NCBI GenBank assembly: GCA_016808115.1
Contig: JAEQBH010000733.1
Location: 1,550,001 to 1,614,000 of the forward strand
Direction: 5' to 3'
DNA from: Tetrastigma voinierianum
Taxonomy: Eukaryota; Streptophyta; Magnoliopsida; Vitales; Vitaceae
Length of the DNA: 64,000 nucleotides
Below the pieces are notes generated by a model that saw only the letters and a program-made list of their open reading frames with translations, did no database searches and was not told the origin of the DNA. Positions 45,770 to 58,070 of the stretch are shown here, one piece after another. The translations under genes and the position numbers were made by a program. Positions within the stretch are counted from its first letter, which is position 1; every line of letters starts with the position of its first letter.

Positions 45770-46200
45770 GGGCAGCTTGAATTGGTGGACCCTTAATGTA
45801 GGCGGGGCGTCTCGGTAAATTGGAGTCAGCATCGGTTTGTAACTAAAATCGCCGATCGAGAAGAGAATTGAGCAAGCTATCTGTTTAGGCTTCATCACCT
45901 CCAATAATGAATCAAAATATGAGGCCATCTTAGCTGGAATTGAACTTACTTTGACCACTATGTCGGCCAAACGGGCTTCGATTCGAAATGGGGTCGTAGT
46001 TGGTAAATTAGAGCGAGTAAATGAAGAATTTGAGTCGTGAGATCCCCGAATGGCAAAGTATGTATCCTGGTGAAAGCGATGCTTGGCGACTTCTCGCTTA
46101 GGCTTCGAACACATCCGAGTTGCAATGAGAAAGTACGACACTTTGGTCGCCCCGTGGCTCTACTTCCGCTTAGATGTGAGCTTGATGTTCCTGCCCATCT
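45770..46200 (+). pseudogene. Second (archaeal-type) RNase H of the Tat-like element
   Basis: WWTLNVGGAS matches the WTLHVDGAS opening of the extra RNase H of Tat elements, with the first catalytic Asp replaced by Gly. IEQAICLGFITSNNESKYEA follows, keeping the Glu-containing NNE-YEA block. The end is decayed. Possession of two RNase H domains supports the Tat lineage call. Confidence 0.75.
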
Positions 46201-47315
46201 ATTATCAGCCGGATCCTTCAATTGTCACTACTTGGGTAAGTCAGGTAGACGAGGTCTCCCCTTCCTGGATGGACCCCATAGTGTAGTATATCAACACGGG
46301 AGAACTCCCAGACGATAGGAACAAAGCTCACAAGATCTAAATCCAGTCGGCCAGGTTCTCTTTGGTAAACAGGTAATTGTTCAAACGGTCCCTGGATGGG
46401 CCATACTTAAAATGCTACTGCAGAAAGGAATGATATGTGATGGCCCGGCTGCGTGAAGGGATATGTGGTAATCATCCAGCGGCGAACATTGGCTGAGCGA
46501 CGCAGGGATATTGACGACCATGAGATCAGATCACGCCCGACCTACGTCACGAAGTGTGATCGATGCTGCTGACTAGCCGGATCTTAAGATCAACATTTCG
46601 TGATTTAATTTCCATTCTGAGCCCTTAACCTTTAAGCAATAGAATTGACATAGTCGGGCCTTCCCTCTTGTGGCTCGGAAAATTATTCTTTAGTGGCGGC
46701 TGATTATTTGACCGAGTGGATGAAGCGAGACTTTTGCACCAATCAAGGATAAGGATGTCACTCAGTTCATTTGGAAGAATATCGTCTGTTGGTTCGATAT
46801 ACCCCGATCAATCATGTCAGACAACGAGCCTCAATTCGACAGCCGAGCATACAAGAACTTATGCTAGGAATTGAAGATAAAGAATCTATAATTCACCCAC
46901 CCGAGATTTACAGAGCAATGGCCAAGCGTAGTTTCTAATGAAAAACCCGCTGACCACCTTAAAAGAGGTTAGACTCCAAATTAAAGTCAATGGGTGGGAT
47001 GAACTCCTCAGGTGCTTTGGGCTTATAGAACGACAAATACGACCAACCGCATATCCCCTTTCATACACTTATGGGATGGAGGTCGTAGTCCCAACAAATC
47101 GGCAGATTCCCACGCTTCGAATCGGATTTACTGAAAGGGGCCAAATGTTGAAACCGGTGGGTCAAAGGATCTAGACACATCGACATGAACTCGCGCGGGC
47201 AGCAGCCCAATTTGGGAGAGGGACCGCGAATCCCGATCATATGCATTAAATAAATACTGGACGCCTTTACCTGCATCGTGGAATCATGTTATGCACCTCT
47301 AAAAGGTACTATCAA
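46201..47315 (+). pseudogene. Tat-like integrase
   Basis: Blocks seen in order: a GELPDDRNKA-like linker, a GPYLKCLLQKE-like run, a HEGICG/GNHPG-like zinc-binding part, DIVGP near 46650, then DVTQFIWKNIVCWFDIPRSI and MSDNEPQFDSRAYKNLC with the second catalytic Asp. C-terminal blocks include NGWDELLRCFGLIERQIRPT and YPLSYTYGMEVVVPT, a SKRYYQ-like ending and a stop near 47316. Many frame changes. Confidence 0.82.
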
Positions 47316-47374
47316 TAAAGAATGATTAAATTTCAACTTCAATCTCAGAACTCAAATTAAACCACACAAGTCCG

Positions 47375-47650
47375 GTATTGATGTCCAATGACCGTTCATT
47401 ACCAAGTATGGGTAAGGACTCGATATGGTTGATGCGCGACTGGTTCATTACCAAGTCCGAGGTAAGGTTGATATCCTCTGGCCGTTATGGTTTGATGCTT
47501 TCAGTTGGTTCATTACCGTCAGGAACAAAGATTTGATGTCTCTTGACCTAGTATGGTTGATGCTCAGTTGGCTCATTGCTTAGTTTGGGTAAGGTTGATG
47601 CCCTACTGGCCTAGTATGGTTAATGACTAACTCGTCCAGTGCCCAGGTAA
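47375..47650. repeat. Post-pol tandem repeat of the Tat-like element
   Basis: Four diverged units of about 60-75 bases share GGTTCATTACCAAGT, GGTAAGGTTGATGYCC and CTAGTATGGTTGATGC blocks. The array begins 60 bases after the integrase stop. Confidence 0.8.
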
Positions 47651-50600
47651 AGGCGAGTGAAGAGTGGTGAACCTTGCTAATGCAGTTATCATCGGGTGAT
47701 CACATGTCCTACTCGAGGTACATATTTTCTTGCGAAGCTGGCAACAGTTATGTAATTCAAAAGTGCAACACCAACGGCGGAATGTCCATCTTGCTCTATT
47801 ATTAATAACATGCTTCATCATTGAACTTGGTTTCCAAAACTCGCCACGCCAGTGGCTGATATTTCATGAAGAAAGCTCAATGAGCAACCATGTCATTCGA
47901 AACAATATACTTCTCACTCCCTAATGATTATAGCACAAAGGGAAAGTTGGCTCTTTACTCAGCTCAGCCTCGACAGAGATGCTCACCTACCTTGCTATGA
48001 TATGTCACAGAGTGCGTGACCTCCTTCTCACATGCAAAAAAATTATTATTCACGAAGCGAACCTTACCGATGGAGTGACGCTGGCGGGACAACGGGAGGG
48101 CATCAAGGGTTAATAAAACTCTGGGATTGCGTCTTGGACGTGTCACCGCATCCGTTGGGACCTCAGTGACTTCATAAATGTTGTGTGCCAAAGCATAGCA
48201 TCCATACCCTTAGTTGAAGATTCGCGTCGAAGCCATCCCCCTCGTAAGCCTCCTCAAGCCCCTTTTCTCCCTTTAAGGGTCTGCTGAGCTACCTATGGAC
48301 ACTTCATCATACAGATCGGGATTCTTTGTGACGGGGGGCTACGGTGTCTTTAAATAGCTATCTCGTCATCCACCTTCCACTTAGCCTCTTCTACAGCAGC
48401 CAAGGCATTTTGTACCCTAGCTAACTCAGACTCCACCTTTGCCTGGGCATTCCCTACCACCTCGGTATCCATACGGGCCATCGAGGCATCATGGCGAGTA
48501 GCGCTCTCTCAACCTCGGCTCGGGTGTGTTTGCAGCTTCCCTCTGGCCTCACTACTCCGCCACGGGAACTTGGGCCTCCCGCCGGCTGGGCGATTTCGGC
48601 GCCCTATGGTCAAAAGTGACCAATTGAGCGTCGCTAGTAACCTTTAGCATCCTCGGTGGTCACGAAAAATCTTCTAGTCTTTAGTGGGTGTCATGTTTGG
48701 ATAAATATGACGACTTAAGCATTAAGGTCAAAATAACTCTGAACGATCACTGAACATATACCACAGTAATAAGGCGTACTGACTCAGCGAGCCGGACAAA
48801 GTTACGGTTCGTATCGATCTGTCGCCGACCCTACTTGAAGATCTTTATTTATAAGTAGGTAGGATCGAAGCGCCTTTTCACCCTTCTCCTCTACGGCCCG
48901 CACCTCTATCTGGCATCAGAAGCGTGGCGGTATAGTTGTTCCAAATGGGCGTGGAGATTAGCCTGATTAGTAAACGGCGTTGAAGTAATCTCTAGGCACC
49001 TTCGGGCAAGGGCGACCCTTCCTCTGGGGGCGGGAGCCTAACGGAGAATGAAATCTGATAGTAAGCGATTCAGACGAAGACCCTCTTTGCTGGGACCTAG
49101 AAAGGCGTAGCCTTGTTTGGCTACTGTTCAATCCTGGAGGAATACCTTCTCGGACCTTCTCGCGGGGTTCGAGGGACCTCTCTTTCCTGAATCTGCTCGT
49201 TAATTACAGACTCAACCAGACCATGAAATCCATCACGGTCAGTCCATGCCGACTATTGCCTACTAACAGAACCTCAGTCGGTTGGGTCCCAAATCAGCCT
49301 CTTTAACCATCTCGGGGATAGCATCGGTTACCGCTTAGAAATTTGGCACACCTGCCCGTTTAAGCTTCGGCGGCTCAAGGGGATTATAAGACAAGATTGA
49401 CGTCCAGTCCTCTGCCATCTTGGCTGTTAGGCGGGATCTCCCGAAGGTAACCCTGGGGACCACAAATCTTCTACCCGCGTTGGGCGGCTGCTTTCTTGGA
49501 TTCAGTTGCCCACCTTCTTTGCTGGATAACCACGAATGGCGAGGAATCCTTTTTCGTGAAAGGAAATCTCTTGAGCTGGTTACCCCTGCCAACCTCCTTA
49601 AATGTTTACAGAATTGGGGTCGGGATCCTCTGTGCCAGGAGGTACGCTCGGATGAAGGCGTGCAATTCACGACCAACCACTGGATCTCGAAGTGCGGGCT
49701 AGAGGCCAATTGCTGGACTAAAGTGGGGAGGGTTCTCAACTCAACAACACAATGCTAGCCTTCCACTGACTACATTAGGAAGAGACGAGGAATAGCGGGA
49801 ATAGGGAGGGATGAGGCTCAATTCCGAAGGTTCTTCTGGCATGGTTGAAAGGTTTACATTGATATGGATTTTCTGCTCGAAATCTACAGTGAACCTACGC
49901 AGATGTTTCTTAAACTGACACTCCACACCGGGTTAAAGCGCAGAGTCACACACCTTTCGGAGCTTTCTTTGCACGAAAAAATTGTTTATGCAGAGAACCG
50001 CGTAGATAAGCATTGTAAGTGATGTTAAATCCACAACGAACACACTTGGAAGGACATTGTTTGGTTCAAAGTAAACAGAAGGTTAGGGGAGCCCGGGGTC
50101 TTGTACCATGGTCCTCTAACTAAGATTACGCCCTTCACCTCGGTCTTAGATGAGTCGAGGAGCTTTTTACGCCTTGCGATCGGGTACTCTGGGCGGCTGA
50201 GAGGATAAAGCCAAACCTCCATCGCTGCTTCAACTGTAACAAATAAAAGAAACCTCCACCAAAATATCCGAGTTGGTAAAGGAGGTTTAATCGCTACACT
50301 CGAGGTGAGATCAGAATAATATTCGGATGACGGGACGGATGCTCACGAAAAGTGTGGGGTGTGATTGAGACGAAAGCGGGGAAAAGAAGCGGAAGCCACG
50401 AAGGCTGTGGCCCCTCTCCCTAGTAAATATCTTTGCCGTCTTTCCTCTCCCCGATAGTGGATTCGGCCGGACACCATCCAGTGACTCAAAATTGATGTGT
50501 CAGAATGTGGCAATTGAACTCGACTTCTTTGTGGATAGAAGAATGATGCTATGAAGGCGCCTCCTAGTTAAACTATACTCCTGAGCCTGATTAGTGATGC

Positions 50601-52106
50601 ACCGGCCTCCTACCCGCACCATCTTGCAAGCGAGACAACAACAAAGGATGAAGGAAAAGTCAATTCATGTGGGCATCTATACGAAGAGGACTAGTAAAGG
50701 GCCGCGCAAATGCACATGGAGAACCCTCTAATCTGGCATGTCCGGGCTGCCCTCCACAAGTTATTTCACGTCCTTGGAAACACTCAAACGACTAGATTCT
50801 AGCTACCGAAACAAAAAAGGTAGGAGCTTGCACAGGGAGATAGGGGGAAGATAAGCAACTCAAGAAAAAACTATTTTAAAAACCATAACCCCACGGCGAA
50901 GCATACATCAGTCAAAACTCTTGAACAAAATGGAAGCAAGAAAATGGTGGCAGACACCACAGGCAGGTAAAATCAATTATGACTCCCCAAAGTATTAGAT
51001 TCTTACGCTCCACTTAGGCGCGCCAATCACGCGAAGGTTTGACTCATTATCCAAGCGATTTGAATCGGCGACGCCCCACTTGCGGGAAGCCACGAGTGAA
51101 TGGCGTGGAGCCGAGATTAAGTGGGCGCCCCAGGCTGGGCGCCACCTTACTGTCTATGGGCGGGCTTGGTGGCTCAACAGAACGGTCGAATCGGGAATCA
51201 CTTCAGGGCTGATCCGTTCTAGGAAATTCATCGAATACACCATGATGCTGAAACCTGAAATGGGTCCGATTGGTTACGGGTTATGAAGCTTTAATAAAAA
51301 TAAGGCGAGACAAAAACAAAATTTTCGAAACTCTATTATTGTTACACCAAATGGTATAATTACATAACCCATTGGCTGAAATTAAACTCGTAGTGCCTTA
51401 AATCCGGGTTGAAAATTAGGCCTAAGAAAGAAGAAAAAGAAAGAGGAAAGAAAAAAACTAAACAAGAAGAAAAAAGCTAAAAAAATCTGTTCTTCTGAGA
51501 GGCACGAAAGAGGAAAAAGGCTGTTAGTCTGAAAGGCTAGAAAAGAGAGGAAAAAAGCCTCGTCGCCCTCTCGCATTCTCAGATTCTCAACAATGCCCAA
51601 AGTAGAGGGGGCTTGCAAGGGAACGCTCAGTGGTTATGGAGACACAAAGTTTCATCGATTTTAGGCGTCATCAACACGATTCACGCTGTGAGAACCACCC
51701 GAGGGGACATGGGCTAAAAAATACCCCTCAAAGTCATTGGTACTCCTCCGGGAGGTTTCTTTTAGTCAGGCGAGCTCTCATCAGCATCACATTGATCGAG
51801 AGCAATCGAAAAGCACGACAATACCATTTGCATCACAATGTTTAGCCATACACCGAAAACTCAAAACTAGCTAGTGAGATGAAAACCCACCACCTTGCAA
51901 CCTTTTATAGAGGTTACAAACCAGTGGGAAACTCTAAAAGCCGTACTAAATGCGATACCCAAAAATAGAAAACTCCTCGGTAACATGCACGTTGGAACTT
52001 TTTAAGCATTGCCCGATCCCCATTCAAGTGACAAAGCGGGATAGCGCTTTGATATTTTTTCAAAGCAGGAAAGATTGAACTCCCTAGCCGGAAAAAGGGG
52101 CATTAT
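47651..52106 (-). other. Non-pol region of the Tat-like element with antisense coding-like traces
   Basis: The plus strand shows no known domain. On the minus strand, 48480-48350 reads MARMDTEVVG and VESELARVQNALAAVEEAKW, a heptad-like coiled coil. At 49600-49430 a QLKRFPFTKKDSSPFVVIQ run resembles the antisense ORF reported between pol and the 3' LTR in some Tat/Ogre elements. The frames are short and broken, so this is a tentative reading. 49920-52090 shows nothing I recognise. Confidence 0.35.
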
Positions 52107-52738
52107 TGCGTTACCATGCTTTTATTTGACATCCCACTCATAAGGCTCGAATGGATCAGCCGAAGGGGCCCCAGTAACCACTACACGTACCACAGATCCT
52201 AAACCCTTTGCAGAGTCAGTTCTTGTGGTATCAGTGTAACTGCAAATTTGAAAAAAATTACCCTCTTTCAACGGCTGCATCCTCTTTGAAATTGGCTGCC
52301 ATCTCTAAGGAAGTTGGTTATCAATGATTTCTGCGATAATCATGGGTTTAGAACATATTCTCCCCTGAGCCTTATGCGCCATAACATCAAAATGATCAGC
52401 CGATCGGTAGCTGGAAAGACTTGAACCGCTTATAGTTATCCAAAGGAAAGAAAGATGGTTGTGCTAAGTGAAATTGCACCTCCCTTCCATTTGGAAACCA
52501 ATGCACTATACTAAAAAAAAAAGCGTGGATGATCATCCTTCTTCTACAAACAAAAACGACCACTGGAGAAAGGCATGTGAAAATATATGCTTACAAAAAT
52601 GACATTTTAGACTCTCCATCTCGCTGCTTCAGCATCGAGAAGTGGTCGGCACATCTGTGATGCCTTGTTTGTTCTTGGAGATCTTGCTTCTTGGGTTTCA
52701 TGCTCGACGATCGGAACTCTAAGAATCCGAAGACAACA
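52107..52738 (+). mobile_element. 3' LTR of the Tat-like element
   Basis: Begins TGCGTTACCATGC after the purine tract GGAAAAAGGGGCATTAT and ends AAGACAACA. It aligns along its length with 41287-41959 but differs by many substitutions and small indels, so the insertion is old. Confidence 0.85.
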
Positions 52739-53470
52739 CTAACCACACTAGAAAGATCTATTGAAACTCACACAAGAACATGGATCATATGTTTTGTTTC
52801 TTGCAGTCAACTCTGAGGTATAAATTTAAATAATTTGAGGATCATTATGTTTTTCAATTTATATAAGTTATTATTTGTTGGACTTTCTAATATGTTGTTA
52901 TAAATTTTCCTGACATTGTAAGACTAATTTTTTTAAGTTATCAAAATTTTAACCTCCCGTTTTAACTAAATTTAAGTACAAGTGAATTATATCATCCTAC
53001 CGAAACCCTTTCAAAATTCAAAATATCAATACATGCCAATTTCACTCAAAAATTTATAACCAACTAATATAGCATGAAATCTAACTACTCCATAAAATGG
53101 GAAATCACGTAACTGCAATTTCCCAACTTATATAAAAATAAAATATCCAAACTAACAACAATTTGTCACTTTTTAAAGTTATTATATAGAACAAAACTTG
53201 GTCCCAACGAGTAAGATTCTGTCAAACACATTAATGAAACCTCTTCTTAAAAGGAAATTGAATTCCACAATTTTAGAAAGTATTTTTGTTTTTCAAAATT
53301 AAACATTCGATAAAATTTAGAAAACGCTTTGAAACATTTTTAAGAATCACTTATCAACAAGTCTCCATGGGTTAACAACAGTGACACCAAACCACCAACA
53401 AGTGGAAAAGGTGGTTGCAGAGATGCAAACAGCAAAGCACTTTTCCCACGAACTGAAGATCACAATTTAT
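52739..53470. other. AT-rich flank
   Basis: No coding domain or element end recognised. Confidence 0.5.
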
Positions 53471-54240
53471 ATAAATTGATGTGGTCTAAAAATAAGGCTC
53501 ATTGTGCTCCACCGCGTGCCTAAGAAAGAGTCAGCCTAACTGAAGATTTAGCCTGTCCGCTCGAACCCCAAGGGAGAGGCCCACCGCTGTGCCTGGGAGC
53601 AGGCCACCCCAACGAAACATTGAGGCCCGTCCACAACCCCAAGGGAGATGCCACGTCCATTGGAGACAGTCTTTCTACGCCAGCAACACCACTTTAAGCC
53701 AGCCTAGAATAAGGGCCCAACCCGATCGCTCCAAGACCACCATGGGAAGCTCCCACAGTACGTAAATGTAATAGTCCATATCAATATATTATTCGTTAGT
53801 CCAAATTTAAATCTCACCACGCGAAAGAAGACAATAGATCAGCATCAAATCGGATCCCCCAATAAGGAAGGAAGATTATCCCAAATAAACTGCTCTTTCT
53901 ATATCCATTACCAAATCCGATATCGATAATAACAAGAAATACCCCATCAAATGGGAACAAATCCTAATCACCATCCAACTGGTTGAACATCTACTATAAA
54001 TACACACCCTATCAAAGCAGATACTTGAAAACATACGCCAATACTAAGCAGCCAAGTACTTCTTTTCTCTCGTAAAGAACCTGACTTAGGCATCTGAGAG
54101 GCCACTCCGCAAGCCTCGACCCCTCATTCTTGTTTTTGCAAGAGGAGTGTTTCGATACCTTCCAAACCCGTCGCAAACCGCCCCGCAGCCGATCCTACTC
54201 ACCAAAGCATCCAAAGATCCCACGTCTCAAACTTTACACC
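53471..54240 (+). mobile_element. LTR-like segment with TATA box
   Basis: A C-rich stretch (53510-53760) is followed by CTATAAATA at 53994-54002. About 85 bases on comes CTGACTTAGGCATCTGAGAGG, a block common in U3/R-U5 of Tat/Retand-type LTRs. Ends and target duplications were not resolved, so whether this is a solo LTR is open. Confidence 0.45.
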
Positions 54241-54899
54241 AAGAGTTCCTCGATCCGCCCAACGCCCACACGCTTAGCCCAGCCTAGTTGAAAAGGCATC
54301 ATCATAAATCGACAACTATTCCCTTCAAACCCTATCTGCCCCAGTATTCTTTTTTTGAAGTCTTTATTCATTTGAGAGGAAGGAGGTGTTTTTTTGATAA
54401 TTCTTAACCTGAAATCACTTATTTCGTTGTTTTCATTCAAAGATCTAGGTTTTGTTTTTTCAATAAAGTGGTTTCTTCCACATAGATCTAGATTTGTCTT
54501 CGTTTTTCCCTTTTTTTTATAGTGTTTTTGTTGTTAATTTGTTGCATCGGCCTGTTTATGATGGGTAGTTATGTGGTTGATGGTTAGGTTATTTGTAGGT
54601 TTTTCGTGATTGATGTCGTATGATAAAGTTCCGATTTCGACATACTTATCATATCAAATCATAATCATGTTCATATTGGAAAAGATCAAATCATAATTAT
54701 GTCCATCAATATCGCAAATCTAGAATCTTGTGTATTTAGACATTTTTTTACATGAAATGTAGTCTTAACTCATCTCTTTGCTATTAACTTAGATGTCAGA
54801 TCCTCTCTTTCTAAAATGTTTGCCATTTTATTATGTGTTTTTATTTAATCAATAATAAATTATCAATAAATTATCTTTAAAATATAGCATAATTTATAT

Positions 54900-54900
<1 letters not shown>
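54241..54900. other. AT-rich intergenic
   Basis: No gene recognised. An open minus frame at 54440-54234 has no known similarity. Confidence 0.4.

Positions 54901-54901
<1 letters not shown>

Positions 54902-54977
<76 letters not shown>
54902..54977. repeat. (TA)n microsatellite, about 37 units
   Basis: An essentially uninterrupted TA run directly upstream of a copia RNase H remnant. Confidence 0.97.
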
Positions 54978-54979
<2 letters not shown>

Positions 54980-54984
54980 CATGT

Positions 54985-56038
54985 AAGAATTATGAATCGC
55001 TTATATCAGGATGCCGCATTAGCCTAGATTAACTATTAGTATTTATATGCTGATTAGATGAACTATTTCTTAAAGAAATACCAAGCAGACACTTGTAACT
55101 TCTTCTACCATGGAAACAAAGTTTATAACATGTTTTAAGGCATCCAATCATAGAATATGGCTTATGTAAATTTTGTCATTTAGTACTGCGGTATTGAAAA
55201 AGACTTCACTAAAAAGATATAATGTGACAATGTTTCAAAGAAAATCAAGATATTCCAATAATAGCATGAGCCTCTTGAAGTCAAAACATAGGACATCAAA
55301 TTCTTAGTTGTTAAAGAAAGAGTTTAGAGTCATCAAGTTTATAGAGACATATTGGCAATAAACTCCATGATTGCATTTGCTTACTAAGGACTTACACCCA
55401 AGTCTTCTACACACCGCTTGTATGACGCCACACATATATATACATGATGGAATTGTTTATTGTTGTTTTTGACACATTATATGCTTACCAACATTTATGC
55501 AAAAAATAAAGTATTCAATTTGATTCACTGACTTGTATATGGTTATCTCACCAATAATATAGTAGGACAGGTTGAAATAGGCATGTAGATCACATTGTAT
55601 GCAATTTTCATGTTGCTACTACTTATGCTTGATCTATATCGTTTGGTTATATTGATATATGTGGTCATTGATGAGTTTAGTTACGATATAAATGTAACAA
55701 AAATTGTTTTGATATTGTATTGATATAATTGATGGAAAAGGTTGTTTGGTTATGCTTTTGGTTATGATAGAAATTTTTTTAGACTCATAATGTTATGTAT
55801 AAGGTATAAAATATATGTGGCCCAAGTGGGAGATTTCGTTGAAAATAATATATAACTGATGTTTTTAAGTGTTATTATGTGGATTGCCCAAATACAATGA
55901 TCTAATTAATGCTAAATACGAGTTGAAGCATATAATAAAGTATGGTATATTATGTATAGATATCGGATAGTAAATTCTTAATTTTATGATGAGTGAAATT
56001 AGAATATTACTAATTAGGTTTTTAGGGTTATGGTCACC

Positions 56039-56073
<35 letters not shown>

Positions 56074-56275
56074 TATTATGTTCTTTCAAGACATTCCATC
56101 GTCAGAGAAAAACAAAAGAGGAATATATGATATATGTGTATTATACAGGAAGATCAAGAACCTATAATCATCAATTACCAACGGATCCATGTATGTTTTG
56201 CACTTATTGTAATATTATTATTCTTAATGTTTTTGAGATAAATCTTGAGACTATTTTGTTTGGATTAGAATCTCT
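54985..56275 (+). mobile_element. Ty1-copia 3' fragment (RNase H to LTR)
   Basis: From 55080 the plus frames read KQTLVTSSTMETKFITCF, then a decayed CDN/FFSKN-like stretch and KH-DIKFLVVKERV near 55295. LTKDLHPSLLHT near 55388 matches the copia ending LTKGL-P-. A polypurine tract CCAAGTGGGAGA (55821-55832) precedes an LTR beginning (T)CGTTGAAAATAAT at about 55836. Everything upstream of RNase H is absent. The right LTR end near 56275 is estimated. Confidence 0.75.
55836..56275 (+). mobile_element. 3' LTR of the copia fragment
   Basis: Begins near GTTGAAAATAATATATAACT, as in copia LTRs of the TGTTGAAAA type. It contains TTAGGGTTATGGTCACC followed by a (TA)n/(TGTA)n run at 56038-56072. The end is not defined by TG...CA or a duplication. 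Confidence 0.5.
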
Positions 56276-56979
56276 ATGAATGTTGTTGTCTGTTGATAGA
56301 TGAGATTGATTTTAATCCAATTATCTACAAATAGTTCATCGATGATTGACTTTTTCGGTTTCACGTTGTTAGTTCAAATGACAAGTTTCCGATTCGATAA
56401 AGTCATTATATCAAATCCTATTTCATTTAAGATATCGCACATTTGGAATCTTGTAATATAGATATTTTGCATCATTAAACGCAGATTCGAACTCACTATT
56501 TTTATATTAACCTGATGTTGCACCATTATCTAAACTTTTTATACTTTGATTATGTGTTTTTATCGATTTATTGCTAACCTAAATCAGCAATATCAATTTT
56601 TATAAAAACAATAAAATAGTTGAACATCGTTATAAAATAAAATGATGTGAACATATGAATGTCACATGGAATGTTGGTTTGTTGTCACTTTAGTTTAGAT
56701 ATTTGATCTTCCTAGAAATCATGTTAAATAGTATTCAACACCTTCATTCAACTAGAAATCTTTATTATCACCATCTCCATTTTTTATTGAATAAATCTTT
56801 TTCAATATTACAAAATTCTGGTTTCAAATTTGGGAAAAAAAAATCTTAACTTTAGCAAATTTTGCATTTATAACAGGGCAAAATGTTATTTAAATACAGG
56901 AAGTTTCTATTTTAATTGCACTTGTAACCTGAATATGCCAAATTAACATCTTATAAATAATCAAAAAAAAAAAAGTAAA

Positions 56980-57050
56980 AGGTTGGTGTACTAGGTTGAT
57001 GCTCTTGGAGAAATATCTATATTAGTGCACTGGAATAGTATAACCAACCT
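56980..57050. repeat. 71-bp foldback element
   Basis: AGGTTGGTGTACTA at the left is nearly the inverse complement of TAGTATAACCAACCT at the right. Too short for a coding element; it may be a tiny MITE. Confidence 0.55.
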
Positions 57051-57429
57051 ATAAATTAAAAAAACTTTTTAAAATACTCTCTTTCATCTTCTATTCCTAT
57101 TTAAAGACTTACAAAATTTAAAATCAAAATTTATTTTTTAAATACAAATAACTTATTCATTATCTCTAATTTTTATTAAAAATTCATTTTAATTTCATGT
57201 GTAGTTAACTCATTAAAATAAATTAGATTTTAATATGAAGATATTTAAAATTTTATATTATCATTTTGATAATTAAATCTAACAAAATAACTAAACTATA
57301 ATATATATTCTTATCAAATAATTAATAATATAACAAATAAATACTTATATTTATATTTTAATTTATAAATATTATTAGGTTTTAATTTTAACCATTTTCT
57401 CCATCTCTTTTTCTTAGTTGTAATAAGAT

Positions 57430-57575
57430 TTAATCGATATTTCGGGGATATGAATGTAATGTATGAAGACTACGTATGATATATCCTAATACTGATGAAT
57501 GGTCAATAGAAATTTCAAATTTTTTTTGCAATTATCGACAATATTTCGATATTTTACCGATATATATCGATTAAC
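57430..57575. repeat. CGATAT-rich dispersed repeat
   Basis: Contains AATCGATATTTCGGGGATAT and TACCGATATATATCGATTAA, resembling the segment at 21640-22210. Confidence 0.4.
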
Positions 57576-58070
57576 TGTGAAGTCAAACTCCATAAAATGA
57601 AGTTGTTAGGTTCGACCTGTCTAAAACCCAAGTGTGGTTCAACTCCTTTCCACTAGTAATAATAAGCCTTTTACTAGATATGAAAATATTTTATATATTA
57701 TCTTTATTATTTATGAATGCTTATTTTTTAAATAAATTTATGAATATTTTTAATCATTTATAATAACTAAATATAAACATACAAATATAAAAAAATATTG
57801 TATTCTATTTTAACGTTGTTATTACAATTACCAAATATAAAAAAACTATTGAATAAAACATTTTATATAAATCATATGTAAAATAATTTATTTTAATTAA
57901 ATATATTTTAATAAAATTAATTTAATTTTATTAACAAATATAAATATAGTAAACGAATGTAAAAAAAAAAATCAAATTTAACTAATATTATCATTTTCTA
58001 TGCTTTCAAAATATTTTGATATGTAACTTAAATATACTCTTAATTTTGAATAATTTTTATTTACCGATAT

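Larger units (their letters stand above)
41287..52738 (+). mobile_element. Tat/Ogre-like Ty3-gypsy element
   Basis: LTRs at 41287-41959 and 52107-52738 are collinear. A PBS follows the left one and an AAAAAGGGG-type polypurine tract precedes the right one. Gag, protease, RT, RNase H, a second RNase H and integrase remnants lie in order on the plus strand. About 4.8 kb of non-pol sequence separates integrase from the 3' LTR, as is common in this lineage. No matching target duplication was seen (CATAT left, CTAAC right). All genes are broken. Confidence 0.9.
56276..58060. other. AT-rich intergenic
   Basis: No gene seen. It contains a 71-base inverted repeat (56980-57050) and a CGATAT-rich repeat segment (57430-57570). 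Confidence 0.55.

Noticed and set aside
49420..49758. Plus-strand 112-codon frame in the Tat-like element
   Set aside because: No domain; the minus strand of the same interval shows the more family-like blocks.
41282..52743. Target-site duplication for the Tat-like element
   Set aside because: CATAT on the left and CTAAC on the right do not match, so none is claimed.
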